Assembly (NCBI GenBank): GCA_947095585.1
Contig: OX352761.1
Location: 58,148,832-58,212,831, forward strand
Direction of reading: 5' to 3'
Source of the DNA: Nephrocerus scutellatus
Taxonomy: Eukaryota > Arthropoda > Insecta > Diptera > Pipunculidae
Length of the DNA: 64,000 nucleotides
In this document: positions 30,990 to 43,372 of the stretch, in pieces
Layout: each line of letters starts with the position of its first letter
How positions within the stretch are numbered: the first letter of the stretch is position 1
The notes under the pieces: model-generated
What the model saw: only the letters and a program-made list of their open reading frames with translations
Told to the model about the DNA's origin: nothing
Database searches by the model: none
Translations under genes and position numbers: made by a program

Positions 30990-33856
30990 ATCATGATGAT
31001 GAAAAGCGATGGAGAAGAAATTAAATATATTAGAAAAACTTATGACCATGAGAACTTATAATCTGTATCGTTTAATTTAGTTTCAAAACTTATTTGCTAA
31101 CTATATCAAAAATGAATAATCTTAATACTTTATCAAGTCATAATATTTACAGAAGAAGATAATCTAGATGAATCAACAGAAGAGTTAAAAACAAATTTAA
31201 TGATTTTACCAAGCCCACTATAATTTGTCAGAATACATATAGGCAAATTTAGATGATTTTTTATCACATTTGGAAGCGTTTCACATTAAGCCATTAATAA
31301 CTTTTTTGAGTGAAATATGGATTAGTAGTGAATCAATAAGTTATTATAATATTCCAGGTTATAAGTGTTTTGCGAACTGTAATACAGATCAAAGATCAGC
31401 TGGCGAATTTAGTAGCTTCCTAGACAGTGGTAGAGTCAAAAATCTGTATGTAATTGGTGATTTGAATGCTGACTTATTGAGTAATTCTTTGATGTGAATA
31501 AGTACTTGTCTATGATGTCCTCCTTTGGATTATTATCATCAGTTAACGAAAAAACGAGGCCTAGTTCTTCTAGTTGTATTGACCACTTATTTGTCAGGCA
31601 AAGCCTTAATAGTATTCATGATATTAAATCCTTAGTATTTGATTTTGGGGTAACAGATCATGCGTCGATTATTTTGTCCATAAATAATAGACCAATTAAC
31701 AAATATAAAGAGAGTATAAACTTGGTTACGCTTAATTACAACAAGCTTTATGAATCGCTGGCCTTTGAGAGTTGGCTAAGTGTGTATAACGCGCGTGATG
31801 TTGATAAGGCATATGATCAGTTTATCTCATATTTCTAATAACAAAACTATAGATTCAAAGTCTAAAAGAATTTTTCTAAAACCATGGGTGTCGAAAAAGC
31901 TTAATTTTGAAAATCTCAAAAAATATAAAGCTTATCCAAACAATACAAATTTAGAAAAGGCTTATGTTTTTAAAAAAAAAATATGTAAATAAATTGTTCA
32001 ACTTAACTAGAAAGCAATTCTATGAATGACAATTTACCATACACAAGAATAACAAAAGGCAACTGTGGCGGTTAATTAATGAGGCAACAGGCATTCACGG
32101 TAGGAAAAAAAACCATGTACTAAAAGTAAATGATGAGAATGGAACTGTGCAAGATAAACCTTTCTGAACCCTTTTGAATCAATTTTTTACATCGATTTCT
32201 CTAAAACTTTGTGATGAAAACATCGAACCAAATAATTTAAATGATTCGGAAAAAAAATTGTTTTACTCGAATATATCGTGGACTACTAGTTGTTTCATAT
32301 CTCCTGTGTCCTTTCAAGAAGTACTCTCGCCACTTTTGTTTTTGAAAAACACTCATTTCTGTGGCTATGATGTAATTAGTAGCATTTTAGCTTAGAATAT
32401 GTATTTCCTTGTATTTAATAAAATAGTTGGTGGACTCTTTATAGATATTACCAAAGCATTTGATACGGTCAATCATGAAATTTTACTGTACAAACTATGG
32501 AATATTGGTATTAGAGCTGTAGTTTTCGATTGGTTTAAATCATATTTATGTCTTAGAATTCAATCAGTAAAAGTGAACGAAGTTTATAGTGATTCAGTGC
32601 CCATCACTGTTGGTGTGCCTCAAGGTTCGATTCTTGTACCAATTCTTTTTTTATTATATGTAAATTCCCTGTTTGAGACTAATCTTCGAGGTAGTCCCGT
32701 GACCTTTGCCGATGACACTGCATATGTTTATTATGCTAATAATTGGCCGGATATTAGAGATAATATACAAAGTGATATTGCTCAGCTTAGAAGGTGGTTT
32801 AATCTGCACTGTATGATTGTGAATTCTAAAACACGATTAATGACGTTTCAACCGGAATGTACAGGAGACAATAGCTCAGATTTTTTATATTTCTAGCCAT
32901 TCTCTAAATTGTGTAGTGGACAAGTGTAACAGTAGTTGCTTCGTAATTGAAAAAGTTTTGAATTTTAAGTATTTGAGTGTTATATTAGACAGTAAACTGA
33001 AATTTTCAGACCACACAAACGGCATTATACAAAAAACGCGTTTTGCTCTTCAACAATTTAATTTTTTAAGGACTATATGTCCGCCACACATTCTAAAAGA
33101 CTTATATTTTTCTTTTTTCAACTCCAAAATTGCATATGCATTATCTGCTTGGGCGGTGCATATTATAATAATCTGAAACCTATCATATTATTACAAAAAT
33201 TTGCGATCCGTATTAATTCGTATTTTTTAAAAGATCTACTGTTACTTCGTTCCCTTTATTTAAATCGGCTCAAATTTTACCATTACGATACAGATATGTT
33301 TATAAAGCACTGAATATTTTTTATGCGAGAAGCGGTCATGTTTTATTGAGATCTATTTTACCTTATAATTTACGTACTAACAAATGTGAAATCGTGTTTA
33401 CCCGTAAAGAATATTTTCGCAGATCTTATCGAGTAATGACCCCCTACTTATATAATTTCATCCTGAGTATGTGAAGTTATCTAATTCAATTATACAGTTT
33501 GCAAAAAATTTGAAGTTATGGCTTTTCAATTTTGAACACATTAATAATATAGAACATTTTTCTAAATAATTTAAGCGGTTGCTTCTGCGTATTAGTACTA
33601 GTTAATTATTTAGTATTTAGTTAATTATTAGTACTATTTGTACTGCTTTCTTGATTCATCTGATTTCCTCGTACTTAAACTCATCTTTAGTTTTTTTTTT
33701 TTTTTTTAAATTTTAATTTCTTGGTTTTGTATGTTGAAAATTTTTAAGCTTTAAGCTTATTAACGAATAATTTATTACATGTTATTTTTATCTTTTATAA
33801 AAATATTTAATTTTTTTTTTATGTAACCTTTTATTAGATAACATGAACTGTAATTT
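30990..33856 (+). pseudogene. APE-type LINE (L2/CR1-group-like): endonuclease and RT
   Basis: Endonuclease pieces are at 31260-31840 (FLSEIWISSESISYYNIPGYKC, NLYVIGDLNADLL, CIDHLFVR, DHASIILSI). RT is at 32400-33330: LFIDITKAFDTVNHEILLYKL, VGVPQGSILVPILFLLYVN, the active site VTFADDTAYVYY (32710), then the thumb and C-terminus. Stops and frame changes occur at 31497, 31838, 32163, 32395 and 32894. It sits inside BEL element 3 RT without a clear target duplication. The 3' half was duplicated after insertion. Confidence 0.85.
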
Positions 33857-35728
33857 TTGATGCAAGTTGATAAATTTGTTGATTTTGAATAACAAAAGGC
33901 AACTGTGGCGGTTAATTAATGAGGCAACAGGCATTCACGGTAGGAAAAAAAACCATGTACTAAAAGTAAATGATGAGAATGGAACTGTGCAAGATAAACC
34001 TTTCTGAACCCTTTTGAATCAATTTTTTACATCGATTTCTCTAAAACTTTGTGATGAAAACATCGAACCAAATAATTTAAATGATTCGGAAAAAAAATTG
34101 TTTTACTCGAATATATCGTGGACTACTAGTTGTTTCATATCTCCTGTGTCCTTTCAAGAAGTACTCTCGCCACTTTTGTTTTTGAAAAACACTCATTTCT
34201 GTGGCTATGATGTAATTAGTAGCATTTTAGCTTAGAATATGTATTTCCTTGTATTTAATAAAATAGTTGGTGGACTCTTTATAGATATTACCAAAGCATT
34301 TGATACGGTCAATCATGAAATTTTACTGTACAAACTATGGAATATTGGTATTAGAGCTGTAGTTTTCGATTGGTTTAAATCATATTTATGTCTTAGAATT
34401 CAATCAGTAAAAGTGAACGAAGTTTATAGTGATTCAGTGCCCATCACTGTTGGTGTGCCTCAAGGTTCGATTCTTGTACCAATTCTTTTTTTATTATATG
34501 TAAATTCCCTGTTTGAGACTAATCTTCGAGGTAGTCCCGTGACCTTTGCCGATGACACTGCATATGTTTATTATGCTAATAATTGGCCGGATATTAGAGA
34601 TAATATACAAAGTGATATTGCTCAGCTTAGAAGGTGGTTTAATCTGCACTGTATGATTGTGAATTCTAAAACACGATTAATGACGTTTCAACCGGAATGT
34701 ACAGGAGACAATAGCTCAGATTTTTTATATTTCTAGCCATTCTCTAAATTGTGTAGTGGACAAGTGTAACAGTAGTTGCTTCGTAATTGAAAAAGTTTTG
34801 AATTTTAAGTATTTGAGTGTTATATTAGACAGTAAACTGAAATTTTCAGACCACACAAACGGCATTATACAAAAAACGCGTTTTGCTCTTCAACAATTTA
34901 ATTTTTTAAGGACTATATGTCCGCCACACATTCTAAAAGACTTATATTTTTCTTTTTTCAACTCCAAAATTGCATATGCATTATCTGCTTGGGCGGTGCA
35001 TATTATAATAATCTGAAACCTATCATATTATTACAAAAATTTGCGATCCGTATTAATTCGTATTTTTTAAAAGATCTACTGTTACTTCGTTCCCTTTATT
35101 TAAATCGGCTCAAATTTTACCATTACGATACAGATATGTTTATAAAGCACTGAATATTTTTTATGCGAGAAGCGGTCATGTTTTATTGAGATCTATTTTA
35201 CCTTATAATTTACGTACTAACAAATGTGAAATCGTGTTTACCCGTAAAGAATATTTTCGCAGATCTTATCGAGTAATGACCCCCTACTTATATAATTTCA
35301 TCCTGAGTATGTGAAGTTATCTAATTCAATTATACAGTTTGCAAAAAATTTGAAGTTATGGCTTTTCAATTTTGAACACATTAATAATATAGAACATTTT
35401 TCTAAATAATTTAAGCGGTTGCTTCTGCGTATTAGTACTAGTTAATTATTTAGTATTTAGTTAATTATTAGTACTATTTGTACTGCTTTCTTGATTCATC
35501 TGATTTCCTCGTACTTAAACTCATCTTTAGTTTTTTTTTTTTTTTTTAAATTTTAATTTCTTGGTTTTGTATGTTGAAAATTTTTAAGCTTTAAGCTTAT
35601 TAACGAATAATTTATTACATGTTATTTTTATCTTTTATAAAAATATTTAATTTTTTTTTTATGTAACCTTTTATTAGATAACATGAACTGTAATTTTTGA
35701 TGCAAGTTGATAAATTTGTTGATTTTGA
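32049..35728 (+). repeat. Tandem duplication, 2 x 1840 bp
   Basis: 32049-33888 is repeated at 33889-35728 with no difference noticed. Each unit holds the 3' half of the LINE, its A/T-rich tail and the first ~35 bp of flanking BEL sequence (TTTTTGATGCAAGTTGATAAATT). The duplication is therefore younger than the LINE insertion. The join shows only a 2-4 base overlap (GAAT/GA). The second RT copy is at 34239-35153. Confidence 0.9.
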
Positions 35729-36208
35729 TCCGCTAATGTTTGTAAACATTTAATTACCAGATAAGGTGCTGGCGTAGTCCCGTAGGAAACTGTCTTCAGC
35801 TTGAAGTACTCAAGTTTTTTTTGTTTTCTCCACATAATGAGTTGTATGTGGGTGTCTTGATCAAGTATGAAAATCTGTCCGTACATCCTTTCGATATAAC
35901 CCGTGAATATGTACGTGTGCATACGAAACCGTATGAACACATCGAAAAGTTCTTTCTGAATTTTGGATCCAGTATGTAGCAGCTGATTCAGAGATACGTT
36001 TTTCGACGTTTTGCACGATGCTCTCTGGTTTCATTGCTCAATGATGAGGAATGACATAGTGAGGGCTTTTAATCGTAGTTTCATCAACAACTTCCGTATG
36101 ACCAAGGTCTTTGTACTCGGACATGAAATCCACATATTGAGCTCGTACAATAGGATTTTTTGTTAATTTTTGTTCAAGTGCATAAAACCGACGTTTCGCC
36201 GTTTTCCT
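35690..36208 (-). pseudogene. BEL element 3 RT, continued
   Basis: It resumes the RT interrupted at 30989: YFKLKTVSYGTTPAPYLVIKCLQTLADQNQQIY (35810-35715), TYIFTGYIERMYGQI (35920) and upstream RT to about 36208. There it stops at the same gag-pol position as 14530 in element 1 and changes to ~118-bp repeat units. Confidence 0.85.
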
Positions 36209-36800
36209 TTAAAGATTTTGCATACATGCATATCTCCGATCACAACACTTTCTATTAAAATCTCGGGACCCTCAGGCCACGAAATCGGGGGTTCCCATAC
36301 AAATATTTTACAAGATTTACCAGATTTTCTTCAAATTTTATATACACATGTATCTCCGATGGAAAACACATTTGTAAAATTTTTGGAGATCCCGGGTACC
36401 CGATCGTGGCCCCATACAAATTTTTTAAAAAAATTTACCCGATTTTCTTCAAATTTTATACATATGTGTATCTCCGATGGACAACACTTTTTGTAAAAAT
36501 TTTGGAGTGAACGGGCGCTGAAGTCCGAGGGTTATCCATACAATTTTTCTTAAAAATTAGCCTGATTTATTCAAATTTTAAGCACGTGTATTTCCGATGG
36601 ACAAAACGTTCTGTACAATTTTTGGGCGGGGACTCCCATACACATTTTTTACACATATGTATCTCCGGTGACAACAGTTTTTGTAAAAATTTTGAAGTAA
36701 AGTGGCTCTAATATTAATTTTTTCCAAATTAACCCTTTGCACACATATGTATCTCCTTTTAGAGAATTTACATAAAAATATTTTTATTACCTTTCATATG
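36209..36800 (+). repeat. Array of about five ~118-bp units, plus orientation
   Basis: TCTCCGAT-like cores recur at 36234, 36354, 36471, 36591, 36663 and 36753. Between them lie TTTTGGAG..CCCGGG, CCCATACAAATTTTTT and CCCGATTTTCTTCAAATTTTATAC. It is the inverted counterpart of 27181-27860. Confidence 0.8.
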
Positions 36801-36974
36801 ATACCCATTATCCCTTAAACCTCCTTCAAACCACTTAGAAAAATCAATTTTACCAATATGTATTTTGTAATGTTTCAATTTAATTTAATTAATTTAAAGT
36901 ATTTTAAAACAACAAAAAGGAATTTCACTTGTTCACTGGTAGTCATTTTTGATTGTCAAAATTTGAAAAGTGAA
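36801..36974. other. A/T-rich spacer, nothing seen
   Basis: A short stretch between the repeat array and the LINE-A fragment, with no ORF or repeat that I recognise. Confidence 0.3.
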
Positions 36975-37182
36975 GTAACATTTTGCACCGTTTTAAGAAA
37001 CCTGAACATTTCGCACAATTTTTAGCGATGGCGAATATGTGGTCGTTTCAACGAAGTTTGTTGTATACGCACATAGCGAGTATTGCGAAGTTTTCAGTTA
37101 TTGGCATAAACTACGTTCAGACGACAGAATTGGGTTAGAATTTAACGTGCTAATCATACGTTTCACTTCAAGTTATACTTTA
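36975..37182 (-). pseudogene. LINE-A RT fragment, part 1 (host site of copia insertion)
   Basis: On the minus strand it matches the LINE-A copy over about 45785-46030 (VFRFLKR.., ATKFAMANMWS region read in reverse). It is cut by the copia LTR at 37183 and continues at 49986-50230. The final CTTTA (37178-37182) is the copia target duplication. Confidence 0.8.
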
Positions 37183-37458
37183 TGTTGAAATAAATAAAAA
37201 ATTTATATTTATATTTATTTATTAAATACATTAAAGTTATCTATAACTCAAACTCTCAACACTGCACGTAAACGAAGTATAAAAACATGTTGTATTTCAT
37301 TATGATAAAAGTTAGTTAGTTAAAGTTAGTTCCGTTTTCTTTTCTGTAATACGAACATCGCTATCTGTGTATCAATAAAATATTTTTTTATCAAGTATAT
37401 ATTTCGCAATCATCGTTTTTTCTATTTTATTGGCTGTTTATTTCTGCTAATTTCTACA
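37183..37458 (+). repeat. copia-like 5' LTR (276 bp)
   Basis: It runs from TGTTGAAATAAATAAAAAA to GCTAATTTCTACA and matches the 3' LTR at 49713-49980 with a few substitutions and small indels. The 5-bp target duplication CTTTA occurs just outside both LTRs (37178-37182 and 49981-49985). Confidence 0.95.
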
Positions 37459-37472
37459 GGTTATGGGCCCAG
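37459..37472 (+). promoter_or_regulatory. copia-type primer site, initiator-Met tRNA anticodon arm
   Basis: GGTTATGGGCCCAG directly follows the LTR. It is complementary to the anticodon stem-loop (CTGGGCCCATAACC) of initiator-Met tRNA, the unusual half-tRNA primer established for Drosophila copia. Confidence 0.9.
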
Positions 37473-37576
37473 AAACCCAATGCCAATAATATTTCCATTG
37501 AATTAAAAATTTATTGCGAGATAATTTTCATCATAAAAATTGTGAGTTCCACGCGGTATTTATCAGCCATACAAAA

Positions 37577-38854
37577 ATGTCAGTGGAAACGAAGTACAGC
37601 ATTGCGAAGCTGGACAACAAAAATTATTTTCTATGGAAATTTAAAATAAAAATGCTGATGGTAAAGTAAGGTACGTGGAATTGTATTGCAACTATAGAGC
37701 CTACGGAAACGGTAAAAGTAGAGGAATGGAATAAAAAGGTGCAACAGGGCTTAGCAACAATTAGGATAAATGTGTGTGACGATCAATTAATTCACATTCG
37801 TAAGGCTACAACGTCGAAAGAGGCATGGACATTGTTGCAAGATTATCACGAGCTAAGTACTGCAAACAGCAAAGTGCGATTGATGAAAACTATTATGAGA
37901 CTACGATTGGAAGAGGGCGGCGACATGGAAGCACATTTGGGCAGCATTAATGAATTGTTTCAACAAATGGTTGATTTAAACATCGAAATGAAACCCGAAG
38001 ACTGGAAATCGGCAACTATGTAGGGAAGTCTGCCTGAAAGCTATGATACGTTGATAACTGCTTTGGAATCGCGCAAAGAAAGTGAATTGACATCGGCAGT
38101 TTTGCAATCAAAATTAATTGATGAATATAAGCGACGAAAAGAAAGAAATAGATTCGATGACGGGGAAGCGAGCGCACTGAAAGTTACACACAAACAAAAA
38201 AAGGCATCAAATCATAAGAAAAAGGAGAAGTTGTGTTATCGCTGTGGTGGTCCAGGTCATTTTGCGAATAAATGTACAGCACAGGTAAGCGATAAAGAAA
38301 ATAAATCCGCTTTCAAGAAGAAAGTAAATTTAACAACTGAAAGTGATAATTATGAAAATACATCGACTCGTCAAGAATTTATGTTTACAATAAACGAAAC
38401 CACAAGCGGATGGTTTATTGATTCAGACTCAACGTCACATATTACATCAAACAAAGCGTTGTTCGATAATTTGGATACTAATTTTCGACATGAAGTTAAA
38501 TGTGCCAGTGGTAAAATTATCAAAATAATGGATAAAGGCACGGTTTCAATTCAGGTTATGAACAAATTCAATAAAGACAATTTCTTTAAAATTGATGACG
38601 TATATTGGGCTCCTACTTTCGTTACAGATTTAATTTCTGTGGATAAATTAAATGACAAAGGCGTCGGAGTTTATTTTACGCCGAACAAACGAGTTGAAAT
38701 CACACTAAAAGGACAACAAATAGCAGTTGGTTTCGGGTACGGAGGATTATTTGCTGAGTTGCTGAGTCTGCTCCTCATTCGGGATGTATTCATCTTTGTC
38801 ACCGAATTTTGGGACATCGTTCGATGTCACGATGTCCCAAAATTCGGTTGTTAA
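37577..38854 (+). pseudogene. copia-like Gag and protease
   Basis: It starts MSVETKYSIAKLDNKNYFLW, the usual copia Gag opening. A CCHC zinc knuckle CYRCGGPGHFANKC is at 38237-38278. The protease is at 38410, where the active site reads WFIDSDSTSH instead of DSG, so the conserved Gly is Asp. In-frame stops occur near 37667 and 38021. After VGFGYGGLF (38740) the sequence is disrupted by a palindromic insertion and the frame is lost. Confidence 0.9.
38801..38848. repeat. 19-bp-arm perfect palindrome in copia pol
   Basis: Arms ACCGAATTTTGGGACATCG (38801-38819) and its exact complement (38830-38848) flank a 10-base loop. It interrupts the copia reading frame between protease and integrase. Confidence 0.95.
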
Positions 38855-38984
38855 AACATTATCAACTATTGGAAACGTCAAGGGTGTAAAAATTTTACCG
38901 TGCGCAGATGAATGTAAGTGTTGTGATAAAAATTGTAGTCTGCTGAAGGAAAAATAACGCAAACTAAATTTCCGAAAAATGCCT

Positions 38985-40354
38985 CGCGTACTGAAAATGT
39001 GCTTGATTTAATTCATTCGGAAGTTTGTGGACCGATGAATACACAAACGCCATCGGGAAAGCGGTACATATTAACGCTAATCGACGATCGTTCGAGATTT
39101 ACAACGATTTATTTGCTGAAAAATAAATCAGAGGCATTCGAGAAATTCCAGCATTTTGTCGAAATTGTGAAAACATACTTTGGAAAGAAACCTTAGGTTT
39201 TAAGAACGGATCGTGGTGGAGAATACATGAGTATCGAAACGAAACCGTGCTGCACCTTATACACCTCAACTAAATGGTGTAGCTGAACGTAAAAACAGAA
39301 CGTTGATAGAAATGGCTATATGCATGTTGATCGATGCGAAATTATAATATACATTTTGGGGTGAAGCAGTACTAATTACATGCAAAATCGTTTGCCTGGT
39401 AGATGTATTGAAACGACCCCATATGAAGGATGGCTTGGACGAAAACCCGTAATTTCTCATTTTAGACCATTTGGATCAGAATGTAACGTTCGAATTCCAC
39501 TGGAAAGAAGAACGAAATTGGAACCAAAGGGCATGTACGCAATTATGGTTGGCTATGATGACGTTTCGAAGGCGTATCGATGTTTTAATCCGAAAAACCG
39601 GATGGTGATTGTTCGCCGTGATGTGAAATTTGTCAACAAAAATCGTAATTTGAATGCATTAAAACCAGTTTCTTGTAATAAAATTCCAAAGCCGAAAAAT
39701 AAAAGGAATGAGAATATTGTTGTTGTTTCACATGAAAACGGTGCTGATCATGAAACTGTGCAAATTACTGAAGTAACTGCAGACTTAAATGAAAGTAATT
39801 TGGATCTCGATGACACATTGTGCCCACATGGAGTATCATTTACCGACAGTGAAACTTATTTTAGTGGTAATGATTTAACTTTTGCCGATTTATCAGATAT
39901 TGAGGAAACCGCTGAAGAAACATGATGGTTTGAGACGATCAAATCGGTTAAATAAAGGTGTACTACCTTTACGGTATCGTGATCAAGCTTACTTAATGGA
40001 TGAAGTGTTGACAGAACCATTAACATACAACGAAGCTATGAAAGGTGAAGACAAAGAAAAATGGGTCCATGACATGGAAGATGAAATGAATTCATTATGA
40101 GAAATTAAAACATGGGAATTAGTGAATTTACCTACAGACCGAAAACCTATTGGTTCTAAATGGGTTTATAAAATTAAAACAAATGAAAAGGGTGAAGCTA
40201 AGCGATATAAAGCCAGCTTAATAGCACAAGGCTTTAATCAACGATATGGATTTGATTACGACGAAGTTTTTGCACCTGTCGTCAGACAAAAGACATTTCG
40301 CATTTTGCTCACCGTCGCATCCGTAAAAGGTATGAAAGTTTTGCATTTCGATGC
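38985..40354 (+). pseudogene. copia-like integrase and first part of RT
   Basis: Integrase core: VLDLIHSEVCGPM (39000), YILTLIDDRSRF, LRTDRGGEYMS (39197) and PQLNGVAERKNRTLIEMA (39265), so the DDE triad can be traced through frame changes. The long 39380-39925 ORF is the integrase C-terminal region plus linker. RT starts at about 40035 (EPLTYNEAM, WELVNLPTDRKPIGSKWVYKIK, DYDEVFAPV) and is cut after VLHFDA at 40354 by the Pao element. The missing half continues at 48675. Stops are at 39196, 39925 and 40100. Confidence 0.9.
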
Positions 40355-40834
40355 TGTTGGCAACACTGACAAGCACTAGAACGACCCTGGTGTTGAGAAT
40401 AGAAACCGGCAGAGAATTGCAGACTGAAGACACAAAAACTGACACGTTCCATCAACCAATCAGAATTCGTCTTTTAAAATTATTACCTCAATAACCAATG
40501 AAAAAACGCGTTGTAAAGATTATATTGGGAACAGTTGTCAGTCAATTCTTCGTCGATTTCAACCAGTTAGTTGAATTTGACGCCGGGCCAAGACGGAATA
40601 GGAGAAATAAACGAAATTTTAAGTTGTTCTTTTTAAGTTGAAATTGTTTAATTGTTTAAGTTGCCTTTCTTGTTGTTCAAATTATTATAAATTGCTAATT
40701 GTTCAATTGTCTAATTGTCTAACTGATTAAATTTGTCTAAGAATATCGACTATCGTTTTAATTTGTTAATTCGACTAACTACTTAAAATTCGGAAAGAAC
40801 TCTCGCGCACTAAGCCATATTGGATTCGCCAATA
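40355..40834 (+). repeat. Pao-element 5' LTR (480 bp)
   Basis: It starts TGTTGGCAACACTG and ends GATTCGCCAATA. Its second half matches 48403-48674. The target duplication GATGC lies at 40350-40354 and 48675-48679; removing the insert rejoins the copia RT in frame (HFDAKTAFLHG). An obvious primer site next to 40834 was not recognised. Confidence 0.9.
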
Positions 40835-40904
40835 TTTCTTAAAATTTCAGTTCTGAAATTCCCAAGACTGTGTTTAATCTGTGGAAAAATCCGGTCGCCA
40901 TACT

Positions 40905-43085
40905 GAATTGCTGTCGGATTTGTTCGCTCGTGCTTGGAGTTTATTGTGCTCCAATTTCAACCAATTTGTTGAAAAATATTTGTTCGTATTGATTCGGTCG
41001 TGCAAGGAGTTGATTGCGCCCTAAATTTAACCAACTTGTTGAAAACTACTGTTCGTATTGATACGGTCGTGCAAGGAGTTGATTGTGCTCCAATTTCAAC
41101 CAATTTGTTGAAAAATATTTGTTCGTATTGATTCGGCCGTGCAAGGAGTTGATTGTGCTCCAATTTCAACCAATTTGTTGAAAACTATTGTTCGGGAATA
41201 TCGGTCGTGCAGTTGATTGTGCTCCAATTTCAATCGATTGTTGAAAATTATCGATTCGGTCGTGCAAGGAGTTGATTGTGCTCCAATTTCAATCGATTGT
41301 TGAAAATTATCGATTCGGTCGTGCAAGGAGTTGATTGTGCTCCAATTTCAATCGATTGTTGAAAATTATCGATTCGTTCGTGCAAGGAGTTGATTGTGCT
41401 CCAATTTCAACCAACTTGTCGAAAACTACTGTTCGTATTGATTCGGTCGTGCAAGGAGTTGATTGCGCTCCAATTTCAACCAACTTGTTGAAAACTACTG
41501 TTCGTATTGATTTGGTCGTGCAAGGAGTTGATTGTGCTCCAATTTCAACCAATTTGTTGAAAAATATTTGTTCGTATTGATTCGGTCGTGCAAGGAGTTG
41601 ATTGTGCTCCAATTTCAACCAATTTGTTGAAAAGTATTGTTCGGGAATTTCGGTCGTGCAAGGAGTTGATTGTGCTCCAATTTCAATCGATTGTTGAAAA
41701 TTATCGATTCGGTCGTGCAAGGAGTTGATTGTGCTCCAATTTCAACCGATTGTTGAAAATTATCGATTCGGTCGTGCAAGGAGTTGATTGTGCTCCAATT
41801 TCAACCAACTTGTTGAAAACTATTGTTCGGGAACTTCGGTCGTGCAAGGAGTTGATTGTGCTCCAATTTCAATCGATTGTTGAAAATTATCGATTCGGTC
41901 GTGCAAGGAGTTGATTGTGCTCTTATCGATTCGGTCGTGCAAGGAGTTGATTGTGCTCCAATTTCAAACGATTGTTGAAAATTATCGATTCGGTCGTGCA
42001 AGGAGTTGATTGTGCTCCAATTTCAACCGATTGTTGAAAATTATCGATTCGTTCGTGCAAGGAGTTGATTGTGCTCCAATTTCAACCAACTTGTTGAAAA
42101 CTATTGTTCGGGAACTTCGGTCGTGCAAGGAGTTGATTGTGCTCCAATTTCAATCGATTGTTGAAAATTATCGATTCGGTCGTGCAAGGAGTTGATTGTG
42201 CTCCAATTTCAATCGATTGTTGAAAATTATCGATTCGGTCGTGCAAGGAGTTGATTGTGCTCCAATTTCAACCGATTGTTGAAAATTATCGATTCGGTCG
42301 TGCAAGGAGTTGATTGTGCTCCAATTTCAACCAACTTGTTGAAAACTATTGTTCGGGAACTTCGGTCGTGCAAGGAGTTGATTGTGCTCCAATTTCAATC
42401 GATTGTTGAAAATTATCGATTCGGTCGTGCAAGGAGTTGATTGTGCTCCAATTTCAATCGATTGTTGAAAATTATCGATTCGGTCGTGCAAGGAGTTGAT
42501 TGTGCTCCAATTTCAAACGATTGTTGAAAATTATCGATTCGGTCGTGCAAGGAGTTGATTGTGCTCCAATTTCAAACGATTGTTGAAAATTATCGATTCG
42601 GTCGTGCAAGGAGTTGATTGTGCTCCAATTTCAACCGATTGTTGAAAATTATCGATTCGTTCGTGCAAGGAGTTGATTGTGCTCCAATTTCAACCAACTT
42701 GTTGAAAACTATTGTTCGGGAACTTCGGTCGTGCAAGGAGTTGATTGTGCTCCAATCTCAACCAACTTGTTGAGAACTATTGTGCGGGAATTTTCATTCG
42801 TGCTCGGAGTTAACTGTACTTAAATTCAACCAATTAATGAGATATTCGTCCGCGATCGGAGTTGATTGAGCTCTGATTTTAATTAACTTGTTGAAAATTA
42901 TTTTCTCGGATTTGTTCGTTTGTGCTTGGAGTTGATTGTGCTCCAATTCAACCAATTTGTTGAAAATTATTTGCTCGGTTTTGTTCGTTTGTGCTTGGAG
43001 TTGATTGTGCTCCAATTTAACCATTTCGTTGAAAACTGTTGTTCGGTTTTATTCGGTCGTGATCGGAGTTGACTGTGCTCCAGAC
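40905..43085 (+). repeat. ~35-copy minisatellite in the Pao leader (59-69 bp units)
   Basis: Units are built on TCGGTCGTGCAAGGAGTTGA TTGTGCTCCAATTTCAA followed by one of two endings: CGATTGTTGAAAATTATCGAT (59-bp unit) or CAACTTGTTGAAAACTACTGTTCGTATTGAT (about 69-bp unit). Edges at 40905-40990 and 42790-43085 are more diverged. It lies between the LTR and the gag ATG, so it would be transcribed leader. Both strands stay open through the repeat, which explains the apparent ORFs here. Confidence 0.95.
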
Positions 43086-43372
43086 TCAACCAACTTGTTA
43101 AGGATCCAATCGTCATCGTCTGTTCGGTCTGATTCGGTTTTGCTATCCATACTGTGCTCAGGAGTGGCGGTCGTTCGGACTCCAACCAACTTATTGCGAA
43201 TGTAATAGTTCGTTCGTCATTCGATCAGTCACATCAGTAGTGACCAGCATCCACTGCGCCTCCTAAAGGTAATATCGACTTTAACTACCACACCAGAGAT
43301 AGTTATTCCACCAGGTAAGCCTTGTGCCAAAATAAAAATAATTACAACTTACAATAAGTAGAAACGACGATC

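Noticed and set aside
40905..43085. Regular repeats that might suggest a CRISPR array or a repeat protein gene (many ORFs on both strands)
   Set aside because: Units are directly adjacent with no unique spacers, the genome is eukaryotic, and both strands are open at once, which is typical of a minisatellite and not of coding sequence.
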